Shown here: piece after piece, positions 52,233 to 62,737 of the stretch | Layout of the letters: each line of letters starts with the position of its first letter | Numbering within the stretch: the first letter of the stretch is position 1 | Source of the DNA: Flavobacterium sufflavum | GTDB lineage: Bacteria > Bacteroidota > Bacteroidia > Flavobacteriales > Flavobacteriaceae | DNA length: 64,000 bases | Assembly (NCBI RefSeq): GCF_004016525.1 | Contig: NZ_SACJ01000006.1 | Location: forward strand, 158,256-222,255 | Direction of reading: 5' to 3' | Position numbers and translations under genes: made by a program | The notes under the pieces: model-generated | What the model was told of the DNA's origin: nothing | Databases searched by the model: none | The model's input: only the letters and a program-made list of their open reading frames with translations

Positions 52233-53108
52233 TTAATATTCTACATCAAAAGTACCTTCGGTTATATTAAACGGCGTTGTACCATTGGTAGTAAACTTAA
52301 AAGTCCCTTTAATTCGATCAGCTGTAATTGAAGTTATCGTAACACTTCCTGAAACAGCTTTGTATTCTCCGTTCACATCCTCATAACTCCCTTGAACTTT
52401 ATCTGATAAAGTATTAGCTGTAATTGAATAAGTCCCTGTAGTCAAACTACTTCTTACTCCAATTGAAATACTATTCATATTTACATCTTCAGCTCCTATA
52501 GTTATAAATTCATCAGTTCCGGAACCGATTGTAGCAGTAAAAATATCAGTAGAAACAAAGTTAGTTCCACCTACTTTTGCAGTAAAAACATCACCCGTTT
52601 CTTCTTGAGTAATATAAGGTATTGTAAAAGTTCCATTTGTAAACTGAATTGCCACTTTAGGATCATTCGTATTTGACCAATAACCTTTAAAATGAAAAGT
52701 CCCTGATATAGTTTTAGTTTCTGTATTAATACTTGTTATAGTAACCGAGCCTGTATCCTCCGTTGGATTATCCTCATTAACACTCCAAAAACCATACTCA
52801 GTTCCTGCTGGCGAATAAATAACAAAGTTCTCATTAGCAGCATAAGTTCCCACAGCAGCCCCTTCAATCATAATAGCAAAACCTTCCCCTTTAGAATTAG
52901 TTGCTGAGATTTCGATAAGATGTCCCGAAACTATAGCTTGAGTTTTACTCGCTGTCCATGTCTTTCCGCCAAAGTCGGCTTTAAAAACTCCTGAATTTGA
53001 ACCAGGATCTGGTTCAACCGTTCCGTCTATTGGCTCATAGACACAAGCTGTTAAAAGTGTTAGCAAAAATAAAACTAAAAATTGTGACTTATATTTAAAT
53101 ATCCTCAT
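52233..53108 (-). CDS. Lipoprotein with two DUF6252-like domains
   Basis: The 291-residue protein has a lipobox (LLTLLTACVY, Cys22). Two similar beta-rich units follow: FKADFGGKTWTASKTQAI... and FTAKVGGTNFVSTDIFTATI..., each ending with a block like SVTITSINTETKTISGTFHF or SVTITSITADRIKGTFKF. This tandem layout matches DUF6252, a common flavobacterial surface-lipoprotein domain. The function is unknown. Confidence 0.75.
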   Translation of the reverse strand: MRIFKYKSQFLVLFLLTLLTACVYEPIDGTVEPDPGSNSGVFKADFGGKTWTASKTQAIVSGHLIEISATNSKGEGFAIMIEGAAVGTYAANENFVIYSPAGTEYGFWSVNEDNPTEDTGSVTITSINTETKTISGTFHFKGYWSNTNDPKVAIQFTNGTFTIPYITQEETGDVFTAKVGGTNFVSTDIFTATIGSGTDEFITIGAEDVNMNSISIGVRSSLTTGTYSITANTLSDKVQGSYEDVNGEYKAVSGSVTITSITADRIKGTFKFTTNGTTPFNITEGTFDVEY

Positions 53109-53161
53109 AGTCTGGAGCTTTTATTTATCTCCAAATATAATTTTTTATTTTATTTTTCCTA

Positions 53162-54475
53162 CTATTTTTTAGGTACTTTTCTTAACAAAACAATTCCAAT
53201 GAAAAAGAAAACAGCTAAAAATACAATTGCGTATCGGGGACTTCCTGTTCTTTGATCTATAATTCCATAAACTAGCATCCCAATCACAATTCCAATTTTT
53301 TCAGCAACATCATAAAAACTAAAAAAAGAAGCCGTATCCTGAGTTTCCGGTAAAAACTTGGAGTAAGTTGAACGGGACAAAGACTGAATTCCTCCCATTA
53401 CCAAACCAACTAAGGCTGCCATAACATAAAAATGAATCGGTAAAATGATAAAATAAGCGGCAATACATAACACCATCCAAATACTATTGATAACGATTAA
53501 TACAGGAATATTTCCATATTTTTCAGATGCTTTCGAAGTAGTATAAGCTCCAAAAATAGCCACTATTTGAATCAACAAAATACAAATAATCAATCCTAGT
53601 GTACTTTGATCTTTAGATTCCCAGGCAATTTCCTGTGCTCCAAAATAAGTAGCAACAAGCATTACGGTTTGTACAGCCATACTGTACACAAAAAAACTCC
53701 CCAAATATTTCTTCAAACGGACATTCTCCTCAAGCAAGAACCAAACTTTTTTGAGTTCGCTAAATCCATTAAAAATAACAGTCCGTGTAACTTCTCCAGA
53801 ATTATTATTCCCTTTTGGCAAATAATAATAAGTGTACTGACTAAATAAAATCCACCAGGCACCCACCATTACAAAGGAATAACGCATAGCTTTCATAGCC
53901 GAAGGCATACCATCGACACCAGTTATATTAAACCATTCCGGTTTCATAACCATCGATAAATTGACAACTAACAAAATTACACTGCCAAAATATCCTAATG
54001 AATAACCTTTAGCGCTTATCGCATCTTGTTGTTCCTCAAAAGCAATATCAGGTAAATAGGAATTATAAAAAACTAAACTGCCCCAAAAACCAATTAATCC
54101 TAATAAATAAAACAATAAGCTTAAATAAATGTTATCTAAATCAAACCAATATAGTCCCATGCAGGATAAGGCTCCCAAATAGCAAAAAAACTTCATAAAG
54201 AACCTCTTATTACCTACATAATCTGCAATTCCAGACAATAGTGGAGACAAAAAAGCAACCATTAAAAATGCAAAAGCAGTAACAAAACTAATAAGCGCCG
54301 AATTTTTCACACTGAAACCAAGCACATCAATATAATGTCCTGTTTTTGAAAATAAAGCTTCATAAAATATAGGAAAAACAGCTGATGTAATTACCAATGG
54401 ATAAACTGAATTTGCCCAATCGTAAAATGCCCAAGCATTCAATAATTTTTTATCTCCTTTTTGCAATGGAATCAT
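53162..54475 (-). CDS. MFS transporter, UMF1/Atg22-like
   Basis: The 437-residue protein has about 12 TM segments and the signature start LLNAWAFYDWANSVYPLVITSAVFPIFYE. Further family blocks are SPLLSGIADYVGNKRFFMKFF and AAALVGLVMGGIQSLSRSTYSKFLP (MAALVGLVMGGIQSLSRST). This is the UMF1 subgroup, which includes Atg22-related amino-acid effluxers; the bacterial substrate is unknown. It lies 53 bp upstream of the DUF6252 lipoprotein on the same strand. Confidence 0.88.
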   Translation of the reverse strand: MIPLQKGDKKLLNAWAFYDWANSVYPLVITSAVFPIFYEALFSKTGHYIDVLGFSVKNSALISFVTAFAFLMVAFLSPLLSGIADYVGNKRFFMKFFCYLGALSCMGLYWFDLDNIYLSLLFYLLGLIGFWGSLVFYNSYLPDIAFEEQQDAISAKGYSLGYFGSVILLVVNLSMVMKPEWFNITGVDGMPSAMKAMRYSFVMVGAWWILFSQYTYYYLPKGNNNSGEVTRTVIFNGFSELKKVWFLLEENVRLKKYLGSFFVYSMAVQTVMLVATYFGAQEIAWESKDQSTLGLIICILLIQIVAIFGAYTTSKASEKYGNIPVLIVINSIWMVLCIAAYFIILPIHFYVMAALVGLVMGGIQSLSRSTYSKFLPETQDTASFFSFYDVAEKIGIVIGMLVYGIIDQRTGSPRYAIVFLAVFFFIGIVLLRKVPKK

Positions 54476-54564
54476 ATCTCTCTTTTTTGGGAACGAATTT
54501 ATAGTTTTTTAAACAGTTTCTACTTAAATCAATTAAAAATATCTTTTTAATCAGCACAAAAAAA

Positions 54565-54586
54565 AGCCAATTCGTTAGAATTGGCT
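54565..54586 (-). terminator. Terminator after the M48 protease gene
   Basis: AGCCAATTC pairs with GAATTGGCT around GTTA. On the minus strand eight T follow. Confidence 0.85.
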
Positions 54587-54609
54587 ATAAATAAGTTTTT
54601 CCTTTTTTT

Positions 54610-55428
54610 TTATTTAAATACTACTCCAAATTTAGCTGCAACTGCTTTAGCTTCCGGAACCATCGCTTTTAAATTAGCAATTCTGGTAGCATCAGACGGG
54701 TGTGTGCTTAACATCTCAGCTGGAGCCTGACCTCCTGAATTTGCAGACATTCTTGTCCAAAAATTAATCGCTTCGTCTGGATTGTAACCTGCAATAGCCA
54801 TTAATATTAATCCAATTTTATCAGCTTCCGTTTCGTGACTTCTGCTAAATGGCAACATCACTCCTACCTGAGAACCAATTCCGTAATACTGTTGCCACAT
54901 TTGTTGTTTTTCGGCACTTTGACTTCCTGTTGCAGCTGCAACACCAGCAGCTCCAAGGGTTTGCAATTGAGAAGCACTCATACGTTGAGCTCCATGATTA
55001 GCAAGTGCATGTGAAACTTCGTGTCCCATTACCGTAGCTAAACCGGCGTCGTTTTTTGTTATTGGTAAAATTCCTGAATAAACTACAATTTTACCCCCTG
55101 GCATACACCAGGCATTTACTTCTTTATTGTCAACTAATTTGTATTCCCACTGATAGTCTTTCAAATAATCGTTCTGACCTAAAGAAGCCAAATAACGCTC
55201 GGCAGCAACTTTAATTTTGATTCCAACAGTTTCTACTTTTTTAGCATCAGCAGTACCTGAAATCACTTTGTTTGCTTTCAAAAAAGTTCCGTATTCCTGA
55301 AAAGAAGAAGGAAACAATTCGCTATTAGAAACAAAATTTAATGTTTTTTTTCCTGTGAGCGGATTTGTCGCACAAGAACTAATAAGTCCTAAAACTGCAA
55401 TACCTACAAATAATAAATTCTTTTTCAT
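54610..55428 (-). CDS. M48-family metalloprotease lipoprotein
   Basis: The 272-residue protein has a lipobox (LGLISSCATNP, Cys19). The zinc site HEVSHALANHGAQR (about 131-144) and the third ligand region HETEADKIGLILMAIAGYNPDEAINFW (Glu near 201) place it in M48C, similar to E. coli LoiP/YcaL, which act on outer-membrane proteins. It is probably anchored in the periplasm. It lies 31 bp downstream of the GH31 gene. Confidence 0.88.
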   Translation of the reverse strand: MKKNLLFVGIAVLGLISSCATNPLTGKKTLNFVSNSELFPSSFQEYGTFLKANKVISGTADAKKVETVGIKIKVAAERYLASLGQNDYLKDYQWEYKLVDNKEVNAWCMPGGKIVVYSGILPITKNDAGLATVMGHEVSHALANHGAQRMSASQLQTLGAAGVAAATGSQSAEKQQMWQQYYGIGSQVGVMLPFSRSHETEADKIGLILMAIAGYNPDEAINFWTRMSANSGGQAPAEMLSTHPSDATRIANLKAMVPEAKAVAAKFGVVFK

Positions 55429-55459
55429 GATAGTTATTTTTTTACTAACAAAAGTACAA

Positions 55460-57859
55460 TTATTCTCCTATAATATGCAAAACATTAAACCCCTTAGGAA
55501 CAATTAAATATTGATTTTCTTTAAAACTTTTGGCATCAAAAGCCACTTCTTCATTGTCAATTTCTAAAATTTTAATTTCAAATGGCAATCCAATAAAATT
55601 GATTTTGTATTTCGTATAATTGGTATCGTATTTCCCTTCTTTGTGTACATGGATATTTAACTCTTTCTCTTTTCCTGTCAATTGAAAAGACACAAAACTA
55701 AATCGTCCTTTTTTATAATCATAACCATCTTGCCCATCTTCATACACCACCGATTTTTCTTTCCCCTCTTTGTAATACACATCCAGAGTTAATTCATCAA
55801 ATTCTAATTCGCCTACATATTGCTGTACAGGATACTTTGGAATAATAGATCCCGCCTTAACAAAAATAGGGATTTCATCAAATTTAGTATCAACCCACAT
55901 TTCTTTCCCTCCTTTAACCAAACAATTAGTCCAGTAATTATACCATTGTCCTTTAAGAATATACATTCTTCGTCCTAAAGCGTTAGGTTCTAAAATTGGA
56001 CACACTAAAATTTGATTACCAAACACAAATTCATCATTTCGATAATGAGTCTGAATATCTTCTTGATCATAATATACCAAAGGTTTTAACATAGGTACAC
56101 CTTCTTCGATATATTGCCAAAACATGGTATACAAATACGGTAATAACTGATAACGAAGGTTAACAAATTTTCGAGTGATATCAATAACCTCTTCATCAAA
56201 AGCCCAAGGCTCTTGATTACCATGATCTCCTGAAGAGTGTGTTCTACAAAAAGGATGAAAAACACCAAGCTGAATCCATCTTGCATACAATTCGCCTGTA
56301 GGTTGCTCTGCAAAACCTCCAATATCTGAACCCGTAAAGCCCATTCCCGATATAGACATTCTTTGAACCTGAATATTAGCTATCCAAAGATGTTCCCAGG
56401 TTGCCACATTATCTCCTGTCCATGAAGATGTGTAACGTTGTGCTCCTGAATAAGCCGATCTTGTAATGATAAATGGTCTTTTAGGATAAGCAAAACGTTT
56501 TACCCCATTATAAGTAGCTCTTGCCATTTGCGTTCCATAAATATTATGGGCTTTTCTATGGCTACATGGATTTCCATCGTAATTATGACGCACGTCATTC
56601 GGGAAAGTTTTGTTAGGAACTTCCATTACCGCAGGTTCGTTCATGTCGTTCCACACTCCTTTTACCCCAATATCTGAAATTAATTCTTTAAATAATCCAG
56701 CCCACCATTCTCTTACTTCGGGATTTGTATAATCCGGAAAATTACATTCTCCAGGCCACACCTTTCCTTTCATGTAAGGACCATCGGCTCTTTTGCAAAA
56801 ATAATCCTTTGCTAAAGCTTCTTTATAAACCCAGTATTCTTTGTCTATTTTAATCCCAGGATCAATAATAACAATGGTTTTAAAACCGTCTTCGGCTAAT
56901 TCAGAAACCATTCGTTTAGGATCAGGGAAATATTCCTTGTTCCAGGTAAAACACCTAAAACCTTCCATATAATCAATATCTAAATAAATAGCATCACAAG
57001 GAATTTGTAATTCTCTAAATTTAGCCGCTACCTCTTTCACATTGCTCTCCGGATAATAACTCCATTTACATTGATGATATCCTAAAGCCCATAAAGGAGG
57101 TAATTCGGGCTTTCCGGTTAAATCAGTATATGAAGTAACTACATCCTGCATATTAGGACCGTAAAAGAAATAATAATTCATTTCCCCCCCATCTGACCAG
57201 AAGCTGGTTACATTTCTTCTTTCGTGACAAAAATCAAAAAATGTTCTAAAAGTATTGTCAAAGAAAATTCCATAAGCCTGCTTATTATGCAATCCAATAT
57301 AAAAAGGAACCACCTTGTATAAAGGCTCTTGTTCTTTTTGAAAAGCATATTGATCAGTAGCAAAGTTTTCTACCCTTTTCCCTTTAAGGTTCATTTGAGT
57401 GGCCTTGTCCCCTAAACCATAAAAACATTCTCCGTCTTTTGAAGCCTTACTCATCTTGACGATATTCCCTCCAAATTCGTAACATTCTTCCCAATGAAAA
57501 CCTAATTCATCTTCTAATAATACATTTCCTTTCAAATCGTATATAGAAGCTCTTAAATCGGCTTTTTGAATTTTACAAATAAGCTTATTTGTGGTTATTT
57601 GATAATAACTTTCTTCTTCATTAACTACTAAACGATTATACCCATGAGAATGACTTTCATCAATTGCATACGAAAAGTCATTGCTAAAATAACCTTTAGT
57701 TGTAAATCGGAAACGAAGCAAACTATCTCTTAAAACAGTAAGTTTTAATATGACATTATTATCGGTATAAAAATATACAGAATCAACATCATGCATGAAA
57801 GAAACTATTTTTGATGGATATAAATCTCCTTTATATTCTAATTCTGTATTTGTAATCAT
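55460..57859 (-). CDS. GH31 alpha-glucosidase
   Basis: The 799-residue protein has an N-terminal beta-sandwich and a GH31 TIM-barrel: PPLWALGYHQCKWSYYPESNVKEVAAKFR, catalytic nucleophile WNDMNEPAVME, the acid/base region RSAYSGAQRYTSSWTGDNVATWEHL, and SDIGGFAEQPTGELYARWIQLGVFHPFCRTHS. It lacks a signal peptide, so it is probably cytoplasmic. The glycogen genes lie upstream, but a terminator at 57978-58009 separates it from glgB. It probably releases glucose from alpha-glucans. Confidence 0.9.
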   Translation of the reverse strand: MITNTELEYKGDLYPSKIVSFMHDVDSVYFYTDNNVILKLTVLRDSLLRFRFTTKGYFSNDFSYAIDESHSHGYNRLVVNEEESYYQITTNKLICKIQKADLRASIYDLKGNVLLEDELGFHWEECYEFGGNIVKMSKASKDGECFYGLGDKATQMNLKGKRVENFATDQYAFQKEQEPLYKVVPFYIGLHNKQAYGIFFDNTFRTFFDFCHERRNVTSFWSDGGEMNYYFFYGPNMQDVVTSYTDLTGKPELPPLWALGYHQCKWSYYPESNVKEVAAKFRELQIPCDAIYLDIDYMEGFRCFTWNKEYFPDPKRMVSELAEDGFKTIVIIDPGIKIDKEYWVYKEALAKDYFCKRADGPYMKGKVWPGECNFPDYTNPEVREWWAGLFKELISDIGVKGVWNDMNEPAVMEVPNKTFPNDVRHNYDGNPCSHRKAHNIYGTQMARATYNGVKRFAYPKRPFIITRSAYSGAQRYTSSWTGDNVATWEHLWIANIQVQRMSISGMGFTGSDIGGFAEQPTGELYARWIQLGVFHPFCRTHSSGDHGNQEPWAFDEEVIDITRKFVNLRYQLLPYLYTMFWQYIEEGVPMLKPLVYYDQEDIQTHYRNDEFVFGNQILVCPILEPNALGRRMYILKGQWYNYWTNCLVKGGKEMWVDTKFDEIPIFVKAGSIIPKYPVQQYVGELEFDELTLDVYYKEGKEKSVVYEDGQDGYDYKKGRFSFVSFQLTGKEKELNIHVHKEGKYDTNYTKYKINFIGLPFEIKILEIDNEEVAFDAKSFKENQYLIVPKGFNVLHIIGE

Positions 57860-57977
57860 CTCAATTCATTTTGGTTAATTATTATGCTCTTTCTCAAACA
57901 TACAAAAAATATTTTTTATAAATAAACAATAGCATTTTTATTAACGAAATCGTAATAGTTGACTAATTATCAAAAAA

Positions 57978-58009
57978 AAGAAGTATTAACAATAATATTA
58001 ATACTTCTT
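57978..58009 (-). terminator. Terminator after glgB
   Basis: AAGAAGTATTAA pairs with TTAATACTTCTT around an 8-nt loop. On the minus strand the stem is followed by a run of T. Confidence 0.85.
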
Positions 58010-58064
58010 AGTCAAAAAAATTAAATTTTATGAAGCTCGATTTTTTAAATAAAAAAAATGATGC

Positions 58065-59969
58065 TTAAGAAATTTTAAAAACAGTCACACTCAACGGTGG
58101 TAAAAGCAATTCAACTGAATAATCTCTTCCGCCATAAGGGAAAGATTCTATCTTTAATTCGGTTATATTCTGTAAGTTACTTCCTTGATATTTTTCTAAA
58201 TCGCTATTAAAAATTTCAGTAAGTTTTCCTTTTCTAGGAACTCCAATTCTGTAATTCTTACGAACGATTTGAGTAAAATTACACACAACAATCAAATCGT
58301 CTTTTGGATCATTCCCTTTTCGAATATAGGAAAGCACCGCATTTTGATGATCTGAATAATTAATCCATTCAAAACCTTCATGACTAAATTGTTTTTGGTA
58401 TAAAGCAGGTTCTGATTTGTATAATTTATTTAAATCTTTAATCAACTCTTTCACACCATTATGCACCGGATATTGCAATAAATGCCAGTCTAGGCTTTCT
58501 TGAAAATTCCATTCGGCCATTTGACCAAATTCGCCTCCCATAAAAAGTAAATTCCCTCCCGGATGCGTGAACATATAACCGTAAAGCAAACGTAAATTGG
58601 CAAACTTCTGCCATTCATCACCCGGCATACGATCAGCAATAGATTTTTTACCATATACTACTTCGTCATGAGACAACGGCAACATAAAGTTTTCGGTAAA
58701 AGCATAAGTCATAGAAAAAGTCAAATCATTTTGATGGTATTTTCTATACACAGTTGCTTTTTGGAAATATTTTAAGGTATCGTGCATCCATCCCATCATC
58801 CACTTCATCCCAAATCCAAGTCCACCTACTGATGTAGGTCGGGAAACCATTGAGAACGAAGTACTTTCTTCTGCAATTGTCTGAACTCCTTCATAATTAG
58901 AATAAACTACCTCATTGAATTCTTTTAGAAAACTAATGGTATCCAGATTTTCATTTCCTCCAAAAATATTTGGTTCCCATTCTCCGTCATTTCTGGAATA
59001 ATCTAAATAAAGCATTGATGCGACAGCGTCAACCCTTAAACCATCAACATGATAATGATGCAACCAAAATAAAGCATTACTAATCAGGAAAGAACGCACT
59101 TCGTTTCTTCCGTAATTAAACACTAGGCTTTTCCAATCAGGGTGATAACCTTTTCTTCTATCAGGGTGCTCATAAAGATGAGAACCATCAAAATAGCCTA
59201 ATCCGTGTGCGTCATCTGGAAAATGAGAGGGTACCCAATCCAGAATAACACCAATACCTGCCTGATGCAGTTTATCTACCAAGACCATAAAATCTTGTGG
59301 ATTTCCAAAACGGGAAGTTGGAGCAAAATAGCCTACTAATTGATACCCCCAAGAAGGATCATAAGGATATTCCATCACTGGCATAAACTCAACATGAGTA
59401 AACCCCATTTCTTTTACATAACTCACCAAATCTTCAGCTAATTCCAGATAAGTTAAAAACCGATTTCCTTCACCACGTTTCCAAGAACCTAAATGTACTT
59501 CGTAAACAGAATAAGGTTTATCCAAATCATTGTGTTCTTTTCGGGTTTTCATCCATTTGGAATCATCCCAATCATGATTTAAATCCCAGACTACCGAAGC
59601 TGTATGAGGTGGTTTCTCACAATAAAAAGCAAATGGATCAGCCTTTTCAGTCACTAAACCATCATTATTAGATAGAATTTTATATTTATAATTAGTCCCT
59701 TTTTGAATATTAGGAATAAAACCTTCCCAAATACCTGAAGAATCCCAACGTACATAAAGTTCGTGTTCACCTTGTGTCCAAAAATTAAAATCTCCAACAA
59801 CAGAAACCGAATGCGCCGTAGGAGCCCAAACAGCAAAATAAACACCCTGGACACCATTTAATTCAATTAAATGAGCCCCTAACTTTTCATACAATCTAAA
59901 ATGTTTTCCAGCTTTGAATAAGTTAATATCAAAATCAGTAAAAAGGGAGTGCGAAATAACTTTACTCAT
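58065..59969 (-). CDS. glgB: 1,4-alpha-glucan branching enzyme
   Basis: The 634-residue protein has an N-terminal CBM48-type domain (about 20-115: LIELNGVQGVYFAVWAPTAHSVSVVGDFNFW). A GH13 barrel follows with VDGLRVDAVASMLYLDYSR (nucleophile Asp), QTIAEESTSFSMVSRPT (acid Glu) and FMLPLSHDEVVYGKKSIADRMPGD. The all-beta C-terminal domain ends LPPLSVTVFKIS. It introduces alpha-1,6 branches into glycogen. It is last of the glgA-glgC-glgB order; its start lies 69 bp from the glgC stop. Confidence 0.94.
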   Translation of the reverse strand: MSKVISHSLFTDFDINLFKAGKHFRLYEKLGAHLIELNGVQGVYFAVWAPTAHSVSVVGDFNFWTQGEHELYVRWDSSGIWEGFIPNIQKGTNYKYKILSNNDGLVTEKADPFAFYCEKPPHTASVVWDLNHDWDDSKWMKTRKEHNDLDKPYSVYEVHLGSWKRGEGNRFLTYLELAEDLVSYVKEMGFTHVEFMPVMEYPYDPSWGYQLVGYFAPTSRFGNPQDFMVLVDKLHQAGIGVILDWVPSHFPDDAHGLGYFDGSHLYEHPDRRKGYHPDWKSLVFNYGRNEVRSFLISNALFWLHHYHVDGLRVDAVASMLYLDYSRNDGEWEPNIFGGNENLDTISFLKEFNEVVYSNYEGVQTIAEESTSFSMVSRPTSVGGLGFGMKWMMGWMHDTLKYFQKATVYRKYHQNDLTFSMTYAFTENFMLPLSHDEVVYGKKSIADRMPGDEWQKFANLRLLYGYMFTHPGGNLLFMGGEFGQMAEWNFQESLDWHLLQYPVHNGVKELIKDLNKLYKSEPALYQKQFSHEGFEWINYSDHQNAVLSYIRKGNDPKDDLIVVCNFTQIVRKNYRIGVPRKGKLTEIFNSDLEKYQGSNLQNITELKIESFPYGGRDYSVELLLPPLSVTVFKIS

Positions 59970-60038
59970 AGTATTATTGGTATAATTCTAAATTTTAAAA
60001 AATAGAATATTGATATAAAAAAACAGTTTGTCTAACTT

Positions 60039-61319
60039 TTATTCAATTCTAAAATTATCAGGCAAAGTCACACCTTTCTTTATTACTACAATTCCATCTT
60101 TTATAGCATACAAATCGGTTGTAGCATTTTCTAAATGGGAACCACCATTAATGTAAACATTATTCCCTATTCGGCAGTTCTTATCCACTAAAGCATTATT
60201 GATATAACAGCCTTCACCTATTCCAACTAATATTTTGTTATTTTTAGTATCTTCTTCCATGTCTTCGATACTTTGATAAAAATCGTTACCCATGACATAA
60301 GTATTATGGATAATTGAATCTTTACCTACTCTGGATCGGATTCCAATAACGGAGTGTACAATCTCTTTTGCATTCAAAATACATCCTTCAGAAATTAATG
60401 ATTTATCCATCATTGTATTTTGAAACTTAGATGGCGGTAACATTCGGGGTCTTGTGTAAATTTTGTTATCGTTATCAAACAAATTAAATTTAGGCACATC
60501 CTCTGTTAGTCCAATATTAGCTTCAAAGAAAGAATCAATATTTCCAATATCAGTCCAATATCCTTCGTATTGGTAACTTAGGATTTTTTTATTTCCAACA
60601 GCCTGTGGAATAATTTCTTTACCAAAATCTTTTGTGTCAGGATTCTCCATTAAATCTACCAAAAGCTTCTTATTGAAAATATAAATACCCATAGAGGCTA
60701 AATAATTTTTCCCTTCTGCTTTCATTTGATCACTCACATCTGATTCCCAGTCAGGTAAAAGTTCTTTGGCTGGTTTTTCTATAAAAGATTCAATACAACT
60801 ATCACTATTGGTTTTTAAGATTCCAAATTCAGGAGCATCTTTAGCATTAACAGGCAATGTCGCAATTGTAATATCGGCTTCTTTTCTCATATGCTCTTCA
60901 ATCATATCATTAAAGTCCATTTGATACAATTGGTCACCCGACAGAATTAAAGCGTAATCAAAATTATGATTCAAAAAATGAGGCATACATTGTCTTACTG
61001 CATCGGCAGTTCCTTGAAACCATGTTGGATTATCAGGAGTTTGTTCAGCTGCTAAGATATCTACAAAAGCCTGACTAAATGCACTAAAAACATAAGTGTT
61101 TTTGATGTGTGCATTAAGTGAAGCCGAATTAAATTGTGTCAATACAAACATTCTATAAATATCTGAATTCATACAATTTGAAATAGGAATATCTACCAAT
61201 CTATATTTTCCACCAACCGGCACAGCTGGTTTAGATCTAGTTTCAGTCAATGGATACAATCTGGATCCCTGTCCTCCTCCTAGGATAATAGCAATAACGT
61301 TTTTTCTTTTTGCCTTCAT
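60039..61319 (-). CDS. glgC: Glucose-1-phosphate adenylyltransferase
   Basis: The 426-residue protein has the nucleotidyltransferase core: IILGGGQGSRLYPLTETRSKPAVP, VGGKYRLVDIPISNCMNSD, FQGTADAVRQCM, ILSGDQLYQMDF and FIEKPA. A left-handed beta-helix C-terminal region follows (KEIVHSVIGIRSRVGKDSIIHNTYVMGND). It makes ADP-glucose, the committed step of glycogen synthesis. Its ATG overlaps the glgA stop by 4 bp, so glgA and glgC are coupled. Confidence 0.94.
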   Translation of the reverse strand: MKAKRKNVIAIILGGGQGSRLYPLTETRSKPAVPVGGKYRLVDIPISNCMNSDIYRMFVLTQFNSASLNAHIKNTYVFSAFSQAFVDILAAEQTPDNPTWFQGTADAVRQCMPHFLNHNFDYALILSGDQLYQMDFNDMIEEHMRKEADITIATLPVNAKDAPEFGILKTNSDSCIESFIEKPAKELLPDWESDVSDQMKAEGKNYLASMGIYIFNKKLLVDLMENPDTKDFGKEIIPQAVGNKKILSYQYEGYWTDIGNIDSFFEANIGLTEDVPKFNLFDNDNKIYTRPRMLPPSKFQNTMMDKSLISEGCILNAKEIVHSVIGIRSRVGKDSIIHNTYVMGNDFYQSIEDMEEDTKNNKILVGIGEGCYINNALVDKNCRIGNNVYINGGSHLENATTDLYAIKDGIVVIKKGVTLPDNFRIE

Positions 61320-62737
61320 ATTTTGTTAAGTATTAAGTTGTACATTTCTATATATTCCTGACTTGCTTTTTCCCAAGAATGATCGGTGCTCATTCCTTTT
61401 TTTCTAATTTGATTTAAATGCTCTTTATCCTTGTACAAGCTAACTGCTCTTTGAATTGAATAACATATATCTCCTACCGAAGATTGATCATGGCAAATTC
61501 CATTTCCATTGTCCCCAAAATCAATTACAGTATCTTTCAATCCTCCTGTTCTCCTAACAATAGGAATAGTTCCATATCTCAAAGAGTACATTTGATTTAA
61601 TCCGCAAGGTTCTACTCTTGAAGGCATCATTAAAAAATCGGCTCCGGCATAAATTAAATGGGCTAATTCTTCATTGTAACCAATAAAAGTATTGTAATTC
61701 CCTTTGTAATCAACCAATAAACTATTCAATTGATTCTCAATATTTGAATTTCCTGAGCCTAATATTAAAATATTAATCTCTTTATAATTTTCAGAAAGTG
61801 CTAAAGCCGAAGCTTGTGGCAATAAATCTCCTCCTTTTTCATCCCATAACCTACCTATAAAACTAAACAGCGGTTTTGTAGGGTCGAGATTAAAAAGAGT
61901 ACTAAGTATTTCTTTATTCTGTTGTTTTCCTTTTTCGAAATTTTGAATAGAATAGTTTTTTTCCAGCATTTTATCTTTAGCCGGATCCCAAACCTGCGTA
62001 TCAATTCCGTTTAAAATACCCCTTGATTTGTAGCGAACAAGGTTAAACAATGATTCTAAACCATTAGCTGAATAATTTATTTCATCCAAATAACTTGGAG
62101 AAACAGTAGTAACTGCCGAAGCACATTTAACTCCTACAGCTAATGAATTAATACAATTACTCCATTCTAATATTTTAACATGACTCAAATCAAATTCTGG
62201 AAAATAATTCAATTTCTCAAAACTAAACTGCCCTTGATACAATCCATTATGAATAGTAATCATTGAAGGTGTATTAAGCAACTTATGATACTTATGACAA
62301 TATTGAATCATAAAAGGAATCAAACCTGTATGATGATCATGACAATTAATAACATCAGGCATTGCCTCTCTACCAATAATCCAATCCAGAGTTGCTATTT
62401 GAAAAGACATAAAACGCTCTATATCATCCTCATACCCATAAACATCTTTTCTATCAAAAAGCTCTGGTATTTCCATTAAATACAATTCAAAACCAAGCTT
62501 ATCTGTCTTTTCTTTAAGAACACTAAAAGGAAAACTAAAATTCCCTAATTGAACCGTTCCCCAATGCACACACTCAAAATCATTTTCATCCCTGAATTTA
62601 GTTTCATAACAAGGCATTACAACCCTTAATTTATGACCAGTATTACTTTGGTATTTTGGCAAAGCTCCAACTACGTCAGCTAAACCACCTACTTTAGCTA
62701 CTGGATAGCACTCTGCACTAATATGAAATATTTCCAT
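61316..62737 (-). CDS. glgA: Glycogen synthase (GT5)
   Basis: The 473-residue protein has the GT5 start IFHISAECYPVAKVGGLADVVGALPKY, with the K-x-G-G-L ADP-glucose motif present as KVGGL. It also has NCHDHHTGLIPFMIQYC, ITIHNGLYQGQFSFEKL, GILNGIDTQVWDPAKD, FIGRLWDEKGGDLLPQA and MMPSRVEPCGLNQMYSLRYGTIPIVRRTGGL (E-x-x-G loop). It elongates alpha-1,4-glucan from ADP-glucose. It is the first gene of the minus-strand glg unit, starting next to a 385-bp divergent gap. Confidence 0.94.
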   Translation of the reverse strand: MEIFHISAECYPVAKVGGLADVVGALPKYQSNTGHKLRVVMPCYETKFRDENDFECVHWGTVQLGNFSFPFSVLKEKTDKLGFELYLMEIPELFDRKDVYGYEDDIERFMSFQIATLDWIIGREAMPDVINCHDHHTGLIPFMIQYCHKYHKLLNTPSMITIHNGLYQGQFSFEKLNYFPEFDLSHVKILEWSNCINSLAVGVKCASAVTTVSPSYLDEINYSANGLESLFNLVRYKSRGILNGIDTQVWDPAKDKMLEKNYSIQNFEKGKQQNKEILSTLFNLDPTKPLFSFIGRLWDEKGGDLLPQASALALSENYKEINILILGSGNSNIENQLNSLLVDYKGNYNTFIGYNEELAHLIYAGADFLMMPSRVEPCGLNQMYSLRYGTIPIVRRTGGLKDTVIDFGDNGNGICHDQSSVGDICYSIQRAVSLYKDKEHLNQIRKKGMSTDHSWEKASQEYIEMYNLILNKI